Part shown: positions 1 through 13,100 of the stretch, piece after piece
How positions within the stretch are numbered: position 1 is the first letter of the stretch
Layout of the letters: every line of letters begins with the position of its first letter
Source: Sapria himalayana
Lineage: Eukaryota; Streptophyta; Magnoliopsida; Malpighiales; Rafflesiaceae
Length of the DNA: 64,000 nt
Assembly (NCBI GenBank): GCA_029783825.1
Contig: JAREIK010002630.1
Span: 345,369-409,368 of the forward strand
Reading direction: 5' to 3'
Translations under genes and position numbers: made by a program
Notes under the pieces: generated by a model
Told to the model about the DNA's origin: nothing
Seen by the model: the letters and a program-made list of their open reading frames with translations, nothing else
Databases searched by the model: none

Positions 1-940
1 TAAATAAAAGATGTAAAAATTTTTAGGTAGTAATATTTACCTTAAATTCTCTCCATATCATCAATTGGTCTCTATCTGTGAGTGACTTCCGAAATAAACA
101 ATAATGTCCATTAGGTTTAAAGGACTTCCTAAAAATTGTCTTCAGAAAATTAGAAATAGAACCAGACAGCTCTAACTTCGTCTTGTAACCAAAAAATTAT
201 TAGCAAGTAAGAAATAAAATAATAAATTGATAAATCATTTGTTAAGTTTTATATCTTACTGATTATCAATTGTAGCATCAAACAGAGCAATAGCGAGACT
301 CTCATCTATATAGTGCTCTAGGGAAGATTCTGTAACATCTCCATCTTATCCCTCCCATGTCTCTTGATCATTCATCAAAATCTCAGGACCATTATGTGGA
401 TCAGTCTCCTGATGCTGCTACTGTGGTACATTTACAACCTTCTCTATCTACTATGATGTCTCATCTACCCATGATCCTCTACCAGTTTCGGGCATACCTG
501 ATGCCGTGCTGCCTATACCATAACTCGTACGACCTTGCAACATGTTGTCTCTGCTTCATCCACATGCCATATCTGTAAAAAATATATAAGGCAATGAAAT
601 AAAGAAAAATGTTTAACAATTAAAACAAAATTGATTACTGACACCCGTGTTGAACTTGAACACCTCTGGTGGACTTGCTTTTCACCATAGTATATCCAAA
701 TATTGTAATCCACCACAAAATCATTTCTATACAAATGTATCTTCACAATCTCAACATTCAAAAACTTTCTATTCTGACATTTAACTAACGTACAAGGACA
801 CTATATATCTGTACCATCATTCACACACTCAGGATGTCTCAAAGCAAACTCAACAAATTCATCAACTTTATTCCCCCATTCATTACAAAACATTTCATTC
901 ACTATTCTACCCTTTTACGTCCATTCACGATCATCTTTCG
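1..940 (-). pseudogene. Broken CACTA transposase N-terminus (Transpos_assoc domain), possibly joined to a Ptta-like exon
   Basis: Read on the minus strand, roughly 935 down to 645 encodes a recognisable Transpos_assoc domain, the Cys/His-rich module at the N-terminus of plant TNP2-type CACTA transposases. It shows a DDREW start, NKVDEFVEFALRHPE, a CPC motif, KCQNRKFLN, then VKIHLYRNDF and YNIWIYYGE. Stop codons lie in the domain where the family has WMYKGR and just before CPC, so it cannot be translated intact. A splice-like donor near 645 and acceptor near 577 suggest an intron. Further down, about 190 to 45, an open stretch ending in WREFK followed by a GT donor resembles the N-terminal exon of Ptta proteins. 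If so, the TNP2 body between is missing. That second assignment is tentative. The gene runs off the left edge of the window. Confidence 0.6.
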
Positions 941-959
941 TAACTAGTTAAAAAAACCA

Positions 960-2135
960 TTTTATTTAACAAATGTGATTTTCTCTAATTATGGTTATAT
1001 ATAATTATATAAACATTTATTTAGATATACTAATATTTATATATAGTTATACACATATAGTTTAAAATAATGTAGTATGTTGTTATACATGTAATTATAA
1101 ATATAGTTACATGTGGTTATACATATAGTTAAACATTTAGTTAAACATATATTTATACATGTAGGTTTATATATTTATTCATTTAATTTTATATATTTAT
1201 ACATATAGTAATTTATAGGTATAGATATAGTAAAATACTTTTTTATATACTACTATATACAAGTATATATTAAAATAAGCTATAAATTTAATATTTAAAT
1301 ATAATTATGCATAAAAATTTTAAAGTTATACACATAGTAAGATATAATTATTTATAGTTATATATTATTTTACATATAATATATATAGTTATAAATAGTT
1401 ATATATAATTAAACATTTAGTTATATATAGATATATTCATACAATTAGTTATTAGTTGTTATACATAAATATAAACAATGTTATAAAAAAATATTTTGCT
1501 TTAATTATATTAATACATATATGTATATATAGTTACAAATATAGTTATATATTATTTTATAAACATTTATTTAGTTATACAAATATTTATATATAGTTAT
1601 ACACATATAGTTTAACATAATGTTGTATGTTATTATACATGTAATTATAAATATAGTTACATGTGGTTATACATGTAGTTACACATATAGTTAAACATAT
1701 ATTTATACATGTAGGTTTATATATTTGTTTATTTAATTTTATATTTCATATAGTTATGTATAGGTATAAATATAGTAAAATACTTTTTTTATATACTAAT
1801 ATATACAAATATATATTAAATATAAGTTGTAAAGTATATATTTAAATATTATTATGTATAAAGCTTTTATAGTTATGCATATAGTAAGATACAATTATTT
1901 ATAGTTATATTTTTATTCATATAATATATATAGTTATAAATAGTTATATATAATTAAATATATAGTTAATTAGTTATATATAGATATATTCATACAAGTT
2001 GTTATAAGTAGTTATACATAAAAATAAACAATGTTATAAAAAAATATTTTTCTTTATTTATATTAATACATATATGTATATATAGTTACAAATATAGTTA
2101 TATATAATTATATAGATATTTATTTAGTTATATAA

Positions 2136-2178
<43 letters not shown>

Positions 2179-2880
2179 TACACATGTAGTTTAACATAAT
2201 ATTGTATGTTGTTATACATGTAATTATAACTATAGTTACATGTTGTTATACATATTGTTACACATATAGTTAAACATATATTTATACATTAGTTTTATAT
2301 ATTTGTTTATTTAATTTTATATATCTATACATATAGTCATGTATAGGTATAGATATAGTAAAATACTTTTTTATATACTAATATATACAAATATATTAAA
2401 TATAAGTTGTAAAGTATATATTTAAATATTTTTATGTATAAAGCTTATATAGTTATACATATAGTATATACAATTATTTATAGTTATATATTATTATTCA
2501 TATAATATATATAGATATAATTAGTTATATATAATTAAAAAATAGTTATATATAGATATATTTATACAAATAAATGATAAGTTGTTATACATAAATATAT
2601 AAAATGTTATAAACAGATATTTTAATTTAATTATATGAATACATATTTGTGTATATAGTTACAAATATAGTTATATTTAATTATATAGAGTGTTTCATAT
2701 TTATACAAATATTTATATATAGTAATACACATATTGTTATAAAAATGTATGTAGTTAAAGATATAATAATAATTAACAATTCTATAGGTATACATTTAGT
2801 AAAATATAATTATATATAGTTATATATAAATATAGGTATAGTAGATTTTTTTAGAAATATAGTTATATAGAATTATAATT
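960..2880. repeat. AT-rich tandem repeat, ~550-bp unit, three copies plus a partial fourth
   Basis: A long AT-rich unit recurs in direct orientation. The anchor ttatacatgtaattata occurs at about 1083, 1633 and 2212, giving periods of 550 and 579 bp. The third unit is lengthened by a (TA)n run near 2148-2174. Within each unit the order is the same: the anchor, a tacatgtaggttta-like stretch, agtaaaatactttttta, and an aagctttatagttat-like end. A shortened fourth copy runs from about 2690 to 2880. The same unit appears once more at 26040-26520. No coding capacity is visible. It lies between the transposase N-terminus and the 5' end of the CACTA element, so it probably belongs to that element's 5' region. 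Confidence 0.8.
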
Positions 2881-3169
2881 ATCGTTATACTTTTTTTAAA
2901 GGTTTGTTTTATTATTATGCCCTCTCTTTTGGCGGAGGAATACCATTTGTACAAACTAATACTACCCTTTTTCCCTTTTACACCCTTTCTCAAAATAGAA
3001 ATAAAACCTAGCTCTATGAAATCATACTTTTAACTCTCTTCATTTAAGTATGCATTATGAAGTATGTTTGCTAATTTTGATGCACTTTTCTGGACTATTT
3101 TGTTCAAGTTATGTTTGTAATCTTTTCCTGCCTTTCATAACATTATTTGGCTCTTTGAATTGGATAAAT
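2881..3169. other. Short less AT-biased stretch without a gene
   Basis: This is about 290 bases of higher-complexity sequence between two AT-rich repeat blocks. It has C-rich patches such as ccctttttcccttttac. I see no open frame with a recognisable product and no terminal repeats. It may be original CACTA 5' region left between repeat expansions. Confidence 0.4.
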
Positions 3170-3850
3170 ATAGTTATACATTATTATATAGTTACACATT
3201 AGTTATGTAAAGTTATAAATATAGTTATAAAAATAGTTTACATTATTATAAATATAGTTATAAATACTTTTATATAAAATGACATATGATTATATAATTA
3301 AACACGTGTATCTATATAATATTTGTGAATAAATTATTATTATAAATGTTACTTAAATATTATTATATTTATATGTAATGCTTTTATAAATAATATATAG
3401 TATATATATCACATTTATATAAACATTATAAATATTCTATATTTATATAAAAAATAACATGTAATATAAATATTTACAAAATTGATTAATCATTTAATAT
3501 TACATAATTTTTATATAAAAAAATATATAAATTGGTAGTTTAATGTAAATTTTGTATAGATATTTTTAAAAATTAATACATATGTATAAATATTTATATA
3601 TAACATTATATGTTTATATAAACATATCAATGTGTATTTATAATGTAATATGTTTATATATATTAAAGTATAAACATTTATACATAATATCATACGATTA
3701 TATAAATGTATTAAAGTTTATATATATTGTTATAGACATTTAAGATTAATATTAATTAAAAGTTTGATTTAACATAAATCATTATATATATTAAACTATA
3801 GATTTATACATAATGTCATAAGATTATATAAATATAAACCATTAACGCTA
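3170..3850 (-). repeat. Dispersed AT-rich repeat R2, minus-orientation copy
   Basis: The block contains phrases such as aacattatatgtttatataaacatat and catacgattatataaatg. Their reverse complements occur in the same order at 43230-43735 and 51100-51640, inside two CACTA elements on the other strand. It therefore behaves as a shared internal component of this CACTA group, inverted here because the element lies in the opposite orientation. It carries no coding sequence. Confidence 0.7.
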
Positions 3851-4239
3851 AGATTATTCAGATGCAAAGATCATGTAAATGAAATTAAAATCACTAAAAC
3901 ACTAAAAATCTAAATTGTAGATGAACAAATTTTAAAAAATGTAAAATTATAGTTATATTAATTGTGTTGAGTCAATATCATGTTAGATTAAATGAAATTG
4001 AAGCAAAAATAAAGAAATTAGGAGTAGAAAATAAAACCTAATACCTGAATATACTTAAAAAACGAAATTTCAATTGTCTATATATAATTCAGAGAAACAG
4101 AGATATGTATAATCAAATTGAAGTAGAATAATAAAGAAAAACTTACCTGAATTTTGAAGAAATATCAAATTTTTTTATTTCGTGCTTACATCGACTATGA
4201 TTCATAAAAATGATGGAGTTTTGATGATTTTAGGTTTTA
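3851..4239. other. AT-rich linker without a gene
   Basis: This is AT-rich sequence between repeat R2 and the subterminal motif zone. No open frame with a known product was seen. On the minus strand it would be the 5' region of the CACTA-like element. Confidence 0.4.
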
Positions 4240-5108
4240 ATGACTCGGAAAATGATTTTCAAATCAACCAATAAAAACAATGAATTACTGACCAAAATTA
4301 TTGTTGGTTAACGGTCAGTAAGAAAAAATCAATAAGTATTTGGAAGTCCACTTTACTGACTAATTTTAATGATAATATATTTTTGGTCATTAAATAGTCG
4401 GTAATTTATCGGTAATTTCGATTCGCTATTTCCATCCTAATTTAGTGACCAATTTCCGACTAAAAATATTTGGTCGGTAGGTATGGAAGGTTATCGGTCA
4501 TGAAATGGTCAGTAATTACCGACCTATATATTTAGTCGGTAATTACTACCTTATATAATATTGAATAACTACTATATCGACCATTTTTAATGGTTATATA
4601 TTTTTGGTCGTTAAATGGTTGGAAATCTTACGGAAATATTTTTCGCTAATTCCCTCATGATTTAAATACCATATTCTAAACCAAATATATTTTGTCCGTA
4701 ATACATGGTCCTTAGTTGGTCAGGAATTTAGTCGGAAATATTTTTCTCCGATACACCTATTTGGATCTCTAAATTGCTCATGAATTGGTCAGTAATTACC
4801 GACCTATATATTTGGTCGATAAATGGTGGGTAAGTACGAAGCTATAAATAATTTGAAAAAATAATATACCAACCAATTATAATGTAGGTCATTAAAAGGG
4901 CGGTAATATATTCTATAACCAATCTATAGATCAATTCCTGACCAAAAAGATATAATCAGTAATATTATCGGACTTTGGTCAGAAATTAGGTCGGTTAATT
5001 TTTTGTTTCGATACCATTTTTTGGTGGCTAATTGGTCATGTTTTGGAAAGCAATTACCAACCAAATTTTTTGGTTAGTATTTTGTCTGTATTATTGTAAT
5101 ATTTAGTA
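4240..5108 (-). mobile_element. CACTA-type subterminal region, 5' end of the left element
   Basis: The stretch is packed with direct and inverted variants of GGTCGGTAA / TTACCGACC. Examples are agtaattaccgaccta at about 4510 and again near 4797, and ggtcgttaaatggt variants throughout. Such short inverted subterminal motifs, thought to be transposase binding sites, are typical of CACTA elements. The last bases before the tetranucleotide array read tagtagtt, a plausible decayed complement of CACTA termini (…TAGTG). The end is therefore placed at about 5108. It lies on the 5' side of the minus-strand transposase remnant at 1-940, which fits one element. The terminus is degenerate, so the exact border is uncertain. 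Confidence 0.6.
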
Positions 5109-7054
5109 GTTATCTATCTAATAATTTGACTATCTATCTGTCTATCTATTTGTCTATCAATAAATCAATATAATTGTATATCTATATGTATATCTACCTA
5201 TCATTTTATCTATATCTCTATCTTTTATCTATATATCTATCTTCTTTATTTTTATTTCTCTATCTATTTGTCTATCTATTTATCTATCTATTTGTCTATC
5301 TATATGTCTAACTATCAATCTATCTATATACCAATCTATCTATCTATCTATTTGTCTATCTATCTCTCTATTTGTATGTGTATCTTTCTATCAATCTTAT
5401 TAGTCTATGTATCTTTTTATCCATCTGCTTAACTTTCGATCTGTATATAACGTAGTCAATCTAGTTGTCTATCTATTGATATATATATATATATATATAT
5501 ATCTATTTATCTGTCTATTTATCTATCTATGTATCAATCTATATATCTGTTTGTAAATCTATCTATCTATATATCTAGCTGTCTATCTATCTAGCTTTCT
5601 GTCTATATTTCTGTCTATCTATCTATCTGTCTATCTATTGATCTATCTATCTGTCTATCTATCTGTCTATATATGTATCAAATAATCTATTTATCTATTT
5701 GTCATTGTATCTGTCTATATATCGATCTATATATATATATATATATATCAATAAGTTTTTCTATCTCTATTTATCTATCTATCTATCTATCGGTATTTCT
5801 ATTTGTCTATCTATATGTCTATCAATCAATCAATCTATCTATTTTTTAATCTATCTATTAATCAGTCTATCAATTTATTTATAAATCTATCTTTCAATTT
5901 ATATATCAATCTTTCTATAAATATGTTTATAAATCTGTCTATCAATTTATCTATCACCTTGTCTATCTATCTATCTATCTGTCTATCTATCTTTATGTCT
6001 ATCGATATATCGATCTATCTATCTTTGTATCTTTCAATCTATCTGTATATCAATGTAAGTATCTATTTGTATATCTATCTGTCTATCTCTCTCTATATCT
6101 ACCTATTTATCTATCTATCTATCTATATGTCTATCTATCTATATAATAATTTTTTTATCTATCTATATATTAATCTGATTATTTATCTATCAATCTATCA
6201 GTCTACTTATATGTCTATTTATATGTATATCTATCTTTCTATCTATGTGTCTATCTATCTATCTATTTATCTATATTTCTATTATTTATCAACTATCTAT
6301 AAATCTATCAATCAATTTTTCTATTAATCTATCTATCAATCAGCCTATCAATCAATCATTCTATCAATCAATCATTCTATCTAACTATCTATAAATGGGT
6401 CTAATAATGTGTATATCAATCTATAAATATCTATATATCATTTAACTACCTATATGTCTATATATTAATTTATCTATCTATCTTTGTATAAATCTATATA
6501 TCTATCTGTCAATATATCCATCGATCTATTTGTCTATCTTTTTGTCTATATATTTGTCAATCAATATGTCTATCTATTTTTATGTGTTTATATATCTATC
6601 TATTTTTTTGTGTCTATCTATATGTCTATTAATATGTCTATCAATATGTCTTCCATGTGTCTTTCTTTTTGTTTATCTATCTATCTTTCTTTCTTTCTAT
6701 CTGTCTATGTAAATATCTATATATCTATCTATCTATCTATATATTTATATGTTTGTCATAATGCTTATATTTGATATATATATATATATATATCTATCTA
6801 TCTATCTATTTGTCTATCTATCTATCTATTTATTTCTCTATCTATCTATCTATTTATTTCTCTATCTATCTATCTTTCTATCTATCTATCTGTCTATATA
6901 TTTTTCTATCTATCTCTCTATTTAACTATCTATCTATTTATTTTTTTATCGATATGTCTATCAATCTATCTATAAATCTATCTATTATTTATATCAATAT
7001 AACTATCAATCTGTCTATCCATATGTCTTTCAATCTATCTATTAATATATCAAT

Positions 7055-7057
<3 letters not shown>

Positions 7058-7110
<53 letters not shown>
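7058..7110. repeat. (TA)n microsatellite
   Basis: An uninterrupted TA run within the TATC array, ending at a poly-T step before the tetramers resume. Confidence 0.95.
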
Positions 7111-7113
<3 letters not shown>

Positions 7114-7925
7114 TCTATCAATCTATCTATTTGGTAATCAATTTATCTATCTATATATCTATCTATCTATCTATCTGTCTATCTATATATCAATCTATTT
7201 ATCTATATATCTGAATATCTATATATTTATCTATCTTTCTGTTGTATCTTTCTTTCTATCTTTTTATCTATCTATCTATTTATTTGTCTATCTATCTATC
7301 TTTCTTTATGTCTAAATGATCTGTTAATCTATCTATCTATATGTTTAATATTCTGTCTATCTATCTATCTATCAAATAATTTGACTATTTATCTGTCTAT
7401 TTATGTATTTGTCTATCTATCTATTTGTCTATGTTTCTATCTATCTGTCTGTCTATCTATCTGTCTGTCTGTCTGTCAATCTTTATATCAATCTATCTAT
7501 AAATAAATCTATCAAGTTGTCTATAAACCTATGTATCATACTATCTATCAATCTGTCTATTTATCTATCTTTATATCTATTTTACTGCCTATTCATCCGT
7601 CTATCTATTTATCTGTCTAACTATCCATCTTTTTATCTATAGATCTATCTGTCTACCTATATATCTCTCTATCTATCTATCTATTTATTCATTTGTCTAT
7701 CTATCTATTTATCTATTTGTCTATCTATTTGTTTATCTTTTTTTCAATCTACCTGTCTATCTATTTGTCAATGTCTCTCTCAATCTATGCGTCTATCTAT
7801 GTATGTTTCTTTGGTTCTATCAATGTGTCTATTTATATTTTTATTTACTCTCTATCTGTCTATCTCTATATCTATCAATCTGTGAATTTATTTGTCTATC
7901 TATTTTCTAACTATCTTTCATTAAA

Positions 7926-7927
<2 letters not shown>

Positions 7928-8008
<81 letters not shown>
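7928..8008. repeat. (TA)n microsatellite, about 40 units
   Basis: The longest pure TA run in the window, inside the TATC array. It is self-complementary and could extrude as a cruciform. Confidence 0.95.
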
Positions 8009-8010
<2 letters not shown>

Positions 8011-8069
8011 ATATTTCTATCTATCTAGCTAACTATCATTCTATCTATCAATTTATCTATCTATCTATC

Positions 8070-8072
<3 letters not shown>

Positions 8073-8100
<28 letters not shown>

Positions 8101-8104
8101 GTGT
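8073..8104. repeat. (GT)n microsatellite
   Basis: A GT run with a single TT interruption inside the TATC array. Confidence 0.9.
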
Positions 8105-8324
8105 ATAAATCTATATGTCTATTTATCTCTCTTTTTATATAACAATCAATCTATCTATCTGTCTTTATTTTTATCTATCTATATCTATATGTCTATGTAT
8201 TTATCTATCTTTATGTGTATCTTTCTATCTATCTGTCTATATATATATATATGTATGTATTTGTATCTTTATTTATCTTTCTATCTATACTTATATCTCT
8301 CTGTCTATCTATCTATCTATCTAT

Positions 8325-8325
<1 letters not shown>

Positions 8326-8368
<43 letters not shown>
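8326..8368. repeat. (TA)n microsatellite
   Basis: A pure TA run in the TATC array. Similar shorter runs follow at 8542-8570 and 8695-8732. Confidence 0.9.
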
Positions 8369-8372
<4 letters not shown>

Positions 8373-8536
8373 GTTTATCTATCTATCTTTTTTTATAACA
8401 ATCAAACAATCTATTTGTCTATCTTTTTATCTATCTATATTTCTATCTATCTATATATCTATCTTTATGTGTATCTTTATATATATATATATATATAAGT
8501 ATATCTCTATGTCAATCTGTCTATCTATCCATTAAT

Positions 8537-8574
<38 letters not shown>

Positions 8575-8690
8575 ATCTATCTATATTTCTATATTTATGT
8601 GTATCTTTTTATCTATCTATCTATCTATATATATATGTATATCTCTCTGTCAATCTATCTATCTATCTATTAATAGATAGATAGATACAT

Positions 8691-8734
<44 letters not shown>

Positions 8735-9780
8735 ATTTAGCTATCTATTTATCTATATATCTTTATAACTATTTTTATATCTATCTATATGATATGTCTA
8801 AATATCTACATATCAATTTGTTTATCAATATGTCTATCTATTGTCTATATATATGTCTAACTATATGTTTATCCATCTGTCTATCTATATGACTATATTT
8901 CTTCTATCAATCTAACTATATACTATCTATCTATATGACTATCTACCTACCTCCCTACCTACCTACATATATATATATATTAATCAATCTGTGTATCTCT
9001 CTATCTATGTTTATAACTATCTATCTAGCTAGCTATCTATCTATCTATATATCTATATATCTATCTATATGTTTTTCAATTTGTCTATCTATGTGTTTAT
9101 CTATCTATTTATCTATATGTCTTTCAATTTCTCTATCTATATTTCTCACTATCAATCTACCTATATGTCTATCTATCTGGCTATCTATCTAACTATCTAA
9201 CTATCTATTTGTCTATCTATCTATATGTCTATCGTCTATCTATTTGTATATTTATCTATCTATCTTTATATTTATCTATTTATCTATCATATGTCTGTCT
9301 GTCTAACTACATGTCTATCTATCTATCTTCTATCTATTTATCTTTATATCTACCTGACTATCTTTTTGTCTATCTAACTATGTATCTACATGCCTATCTA
9401 TGTGTTTTTTTATTTGTATATGGATCTACTTATCTATCTATATATCTATATTGCTATCTTTCTATCTTTCTATCTTTCTATATATATATATTTATTCATT
9501 TATCTGTCTGTATAATAATCTATCAATCTATCTATCAAACTTTCTATCTACTGATCAATCTATTTATCAATCACTCTATCAAAAATTCTTTAAATCTGTC
9601 TAACTATCTTTGTATCGATATGTCTATCTATATGTCTATCAATTTATCTATTAATCCATTTATCTATCTATCTATTTTTTTATATTTTTATATTTCTATA
9701 TGTGTGTTTGTCTATCTAGCTGTCTATCTATTTGCCTGTCCATCAGTATGTCTATATATCTATCAATCAATCTATCTATC

Positions 9781-9878
9781 TGTGTGAGTGTGAGTGTGAG
9801 TGTGAGTGTGAGTGTGAGTGTGAGTGTGAGTGTGAGTTTGAGTGTAAGTGTGAGTGAGTGAGTGAGTGTGTGTGTGTA
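9781..9878. repeat. (GTGAGT)n hexanucleotide tract
   Basis: About 14 hexamers of gtgagt-type sequence that decay into (GTGA)n and (GT)n at the right edge. It is the only GC-containing hexamer tract in array A. Confidence 0.9.
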
Positions 9879-10120
9879 TCTATATATAATTATCTATTTA
9901 TGTATATGTCTATCTATTTATCTATCTATTTATCTATCTATCTTTCTGACTTTATATCTTTATATCTATATGTCTATCTATCTATCTATCTCGCTATCAA
10001 TCAATGTATGAATCTGTCAATCAATATGTTTATCAATATATCTATCAATCTATATTTCTATTTTTCTTTTAATCATTATATCAATCTGTCTATCCATTTG
10101 TTTATCTATCTATCTATCTA

Positions 10121-10138
10121 TATATCTATAGATATATA
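10121..10138. repeat. Palindromic centre where array A changes orientation
   Basis: The 16-base core tatatctatagatata is a perfect palindrome. To its left the array reads TATC; to its right it reads GATA for several kb. It marks the junction of two oppositely oriented arms and not a simple variant unit. Confidence 0.85.
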
Positions 10139-13100
10139 TACAGATAGATAGACAAAAAGATAAAAAAAGATAGATATATAGACTTATAGATAAATAGATA
10201 GACTACCATACATATAAATTGATGGATAGATAGATAAACAAATTGACATACATATATATAGACAGATAGATTGATTGATACAAAAATAGATAGATAGGCA
10301 GATAAATAGACAGATAGAGAGACAAATAGATTGACAGATAGTTGTATAGATATATAGATTGAAAGATAGATAGAAATTTAGACATATAGATAGACAAGAA
10401 GATTAACAAAAAGATCGATAGATAGATGGATAGATTGATATAAAAACAAACAGATAGATAAATATATAGAAACCTACACAAATATGTAGATAGATAGATA
10501 CATAGATAGATGGATAGATAGATAGACAAATAGATAAATTTAATAGATTAATAGATAGATACATAGTTAGATAGATAGAAAGATAGAGAGAGTGATTAAA
10601 AGATAGATACATAGATAGTTAGAAAGATAGATTATAGAGATATATATATATATATACATATATAGACAAATAGATAGATATACAGATAGTTAGATAGACA
10701 AATAAAAATATATACAAACAGACAAACAAATAGATAGATAAATACATAGATATATGGACAAATAGTTAGGCAGATAGATAGATAGATAGATAGATAGATA
10801 CACAGATAGTTAGATAGATAGATAGATAGATATAGAGATCTATAGTTAAATTGATAAATAGATATGTATATATATATAGACATATAAATAGATAGATAGA
10901 GAGATTATAGAAAGATAAATAGATGAAAGATTGATCGATAGATAGATAAAAAAATAGAGAGAAGATTATTAGATAGATAGATTAATAGATTGATAGACAG
11001 ATAGATAAATATTAAAATAAATAGATAGATAGACAAATTTAAAGATAGATAGATAAATAGCTAGACACATAAACAAACATATAGATAAATAGACAGACAG
11101 ACATATAGATAGATGGAAAGAAAGATAGATAGATTAATAGATAGATGAATATATAAATTGATAGATAGATATATAGATAAATAGATTGGCATAAAGAAAG
11201 ACAAATTGATAAACAAATTGATAGACATATTGATTAATAGAATGATAGACAGATTGATAGACTGATTGATAGACAAATTGATTGATTAATTGATAGATAG
11301 ATTGATCAATTGATAGATAGATAGATTAATAGACTAACAAATAAATATATTTATAAATAGATTGATAAGCAAGTTGATAGAAAGATAAAAAGACTGATTG
11401 ATAAACTGATAGATAGATAGATAGATAATTATATATAAAGATAGATATATAGATAGATAGAGTAACAATAGATCAATAGATTATTAAACAAATAAATAGA
11501 CAGATAGATAGACAAATAGATAGACATATAAATAGATAGATAGATACACCGGAATAATGAATATTAGATATACTGATAAATAGACAGATAAATAAATAAA
11601 TAGATAGACAAACTGATAGACTAACAGATAGATAGATAGACAAATATATAGAAAATATATTGATAGATAGATAGATAGAAAGATAATTAGATAGATAAAT
11701 AATTAGAAAGATAGATAGATAGGTAGACATACAGACATACAAACAAATATATAGACATACAAATAAATCTAAAAATAGATGGACAGATAGGTAGTTAGAT
11801 AAATAGAAAGATATATAGAAAGATAGACAGATAGAAATATATATAGTCAGATAGGTAGACAGGCAGGAATGTAGGCATACAAACAAACAAATACATAAAA
11901 GATAGACACACAAATAGATTGACAATTAGATAGATACATAGATAGATAGACAGTTTGATTGATATATTGATCGATAGATTGATAGACAAATAGATAGATA
12001 GATATATAGACAGATAGATAAGTAAATAGATAGATAGATATAAAAAAAGATAGATATATATAATGACAGATATATAGATAGATAGATAGACAAAAAGATG
12101 AATATATAGACAGACAGATAGATAGACAAATAGATAAAAGATTGTTAAACAAATTGATTGATAGAATGATTGACATATTCATAGATAGATAGATAGATTG
12201 ATTGATTGATATATTGATAGATTGATAGATCGATAGATTGATTGATAGATATATATATATATATATAGACAGATAGAGAGAGAAATAGATAGACAAATAA
12301 AAACACACACAGAAAGATATATTTTTATATAGATAGATAGACATACAGATATTTAGATATATAGATCAAGAGATAGATAGAAAGATAGATAAATAGATAG
12401 ATAAAAATATAGTCATATAGATTCATTTATAAATAGATTTATAGATAGACAAATAGATAGATAGATTAAAAGATATATAGATAGAAAGATAGATTGATAG
12501 ATTAATAGACTAATAGATAGATAGATAAATTGATAGATTATAGACTAATAGATAGACAGATAGATAGAGAGTAAGATAAACAAATAGATTGATTGATTGA
12601 TAGAAAGACAAATAGATAAATAGATAGATATACAGGTAGAGAGATAGATAGATAGATATATAGACATATAGATAGATAGAGAGTTAGACAAATAGATAGA
12701 AAGACATATATATAGACAGATAGACAGATAGTTAGTTAGGAATATAGATAGACATATAGATATATAGATTGATATTCAGAAAGAAAGAAAGATAGATATA
12801 GATATAGATAGACATATACATATATTGGCAGATAGATAGATAGACAAATTAATGGATATACTGATAGAAAGATTAATAAATAGATTTATAGACAAATTAA
12901 TAGATAGATTAATACACCGATTGAAAGGTAGATTAATAGACAAATTGATAGATAAATAGATAGATAGACAAATAGATAGATTGAAAGATAGACAACTAGA
13001 TAAGTAGATAGATTGATAGATAGACAAATAGAAATACAGATATATTGATAGATTATTATATAGATATATAGATAAATATATCGTCAGATAGAGAAAGATA

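Larger units (their letters stand above)
5109..10130 (+). repeat. Degenerate TATC/TGTC (GATA/GACA) array A, TATC-oriented arm
   Basis: About 5 kb of tetranucleotide repeat. TATC predominates, with interspersed TGTC, AATC, TTTC and TATT variants, and it is broken by pure (TA)n, (GT)n and (GTGAGT)n tracts. Because TATC has no stop codon in any of its three frames, the whole strand is almost free of stops and yields Leu-Ser-Ile-Tyr periodic peptides. These are composition artefacts. The mixture of GATA with GACA on the complementary strand is the composition described for Bkm-type repeats. The array begins directly beside a CACTA-like end. Confidence 0.95.

Noticed and set aside
5803..9787. Long plus-strand reading frames rich in Leu-Ser-Ile-Tyr
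   Set aside because: TATC repeats have no stop codon in any of three frames. The peptides follow the tetramer with a four-residue period and occur in overlapping frames, so they are artefacts. The same holds for the frames at 10203-16854 (minus), 35164-41442, 47650-48135 and 62833-63564.
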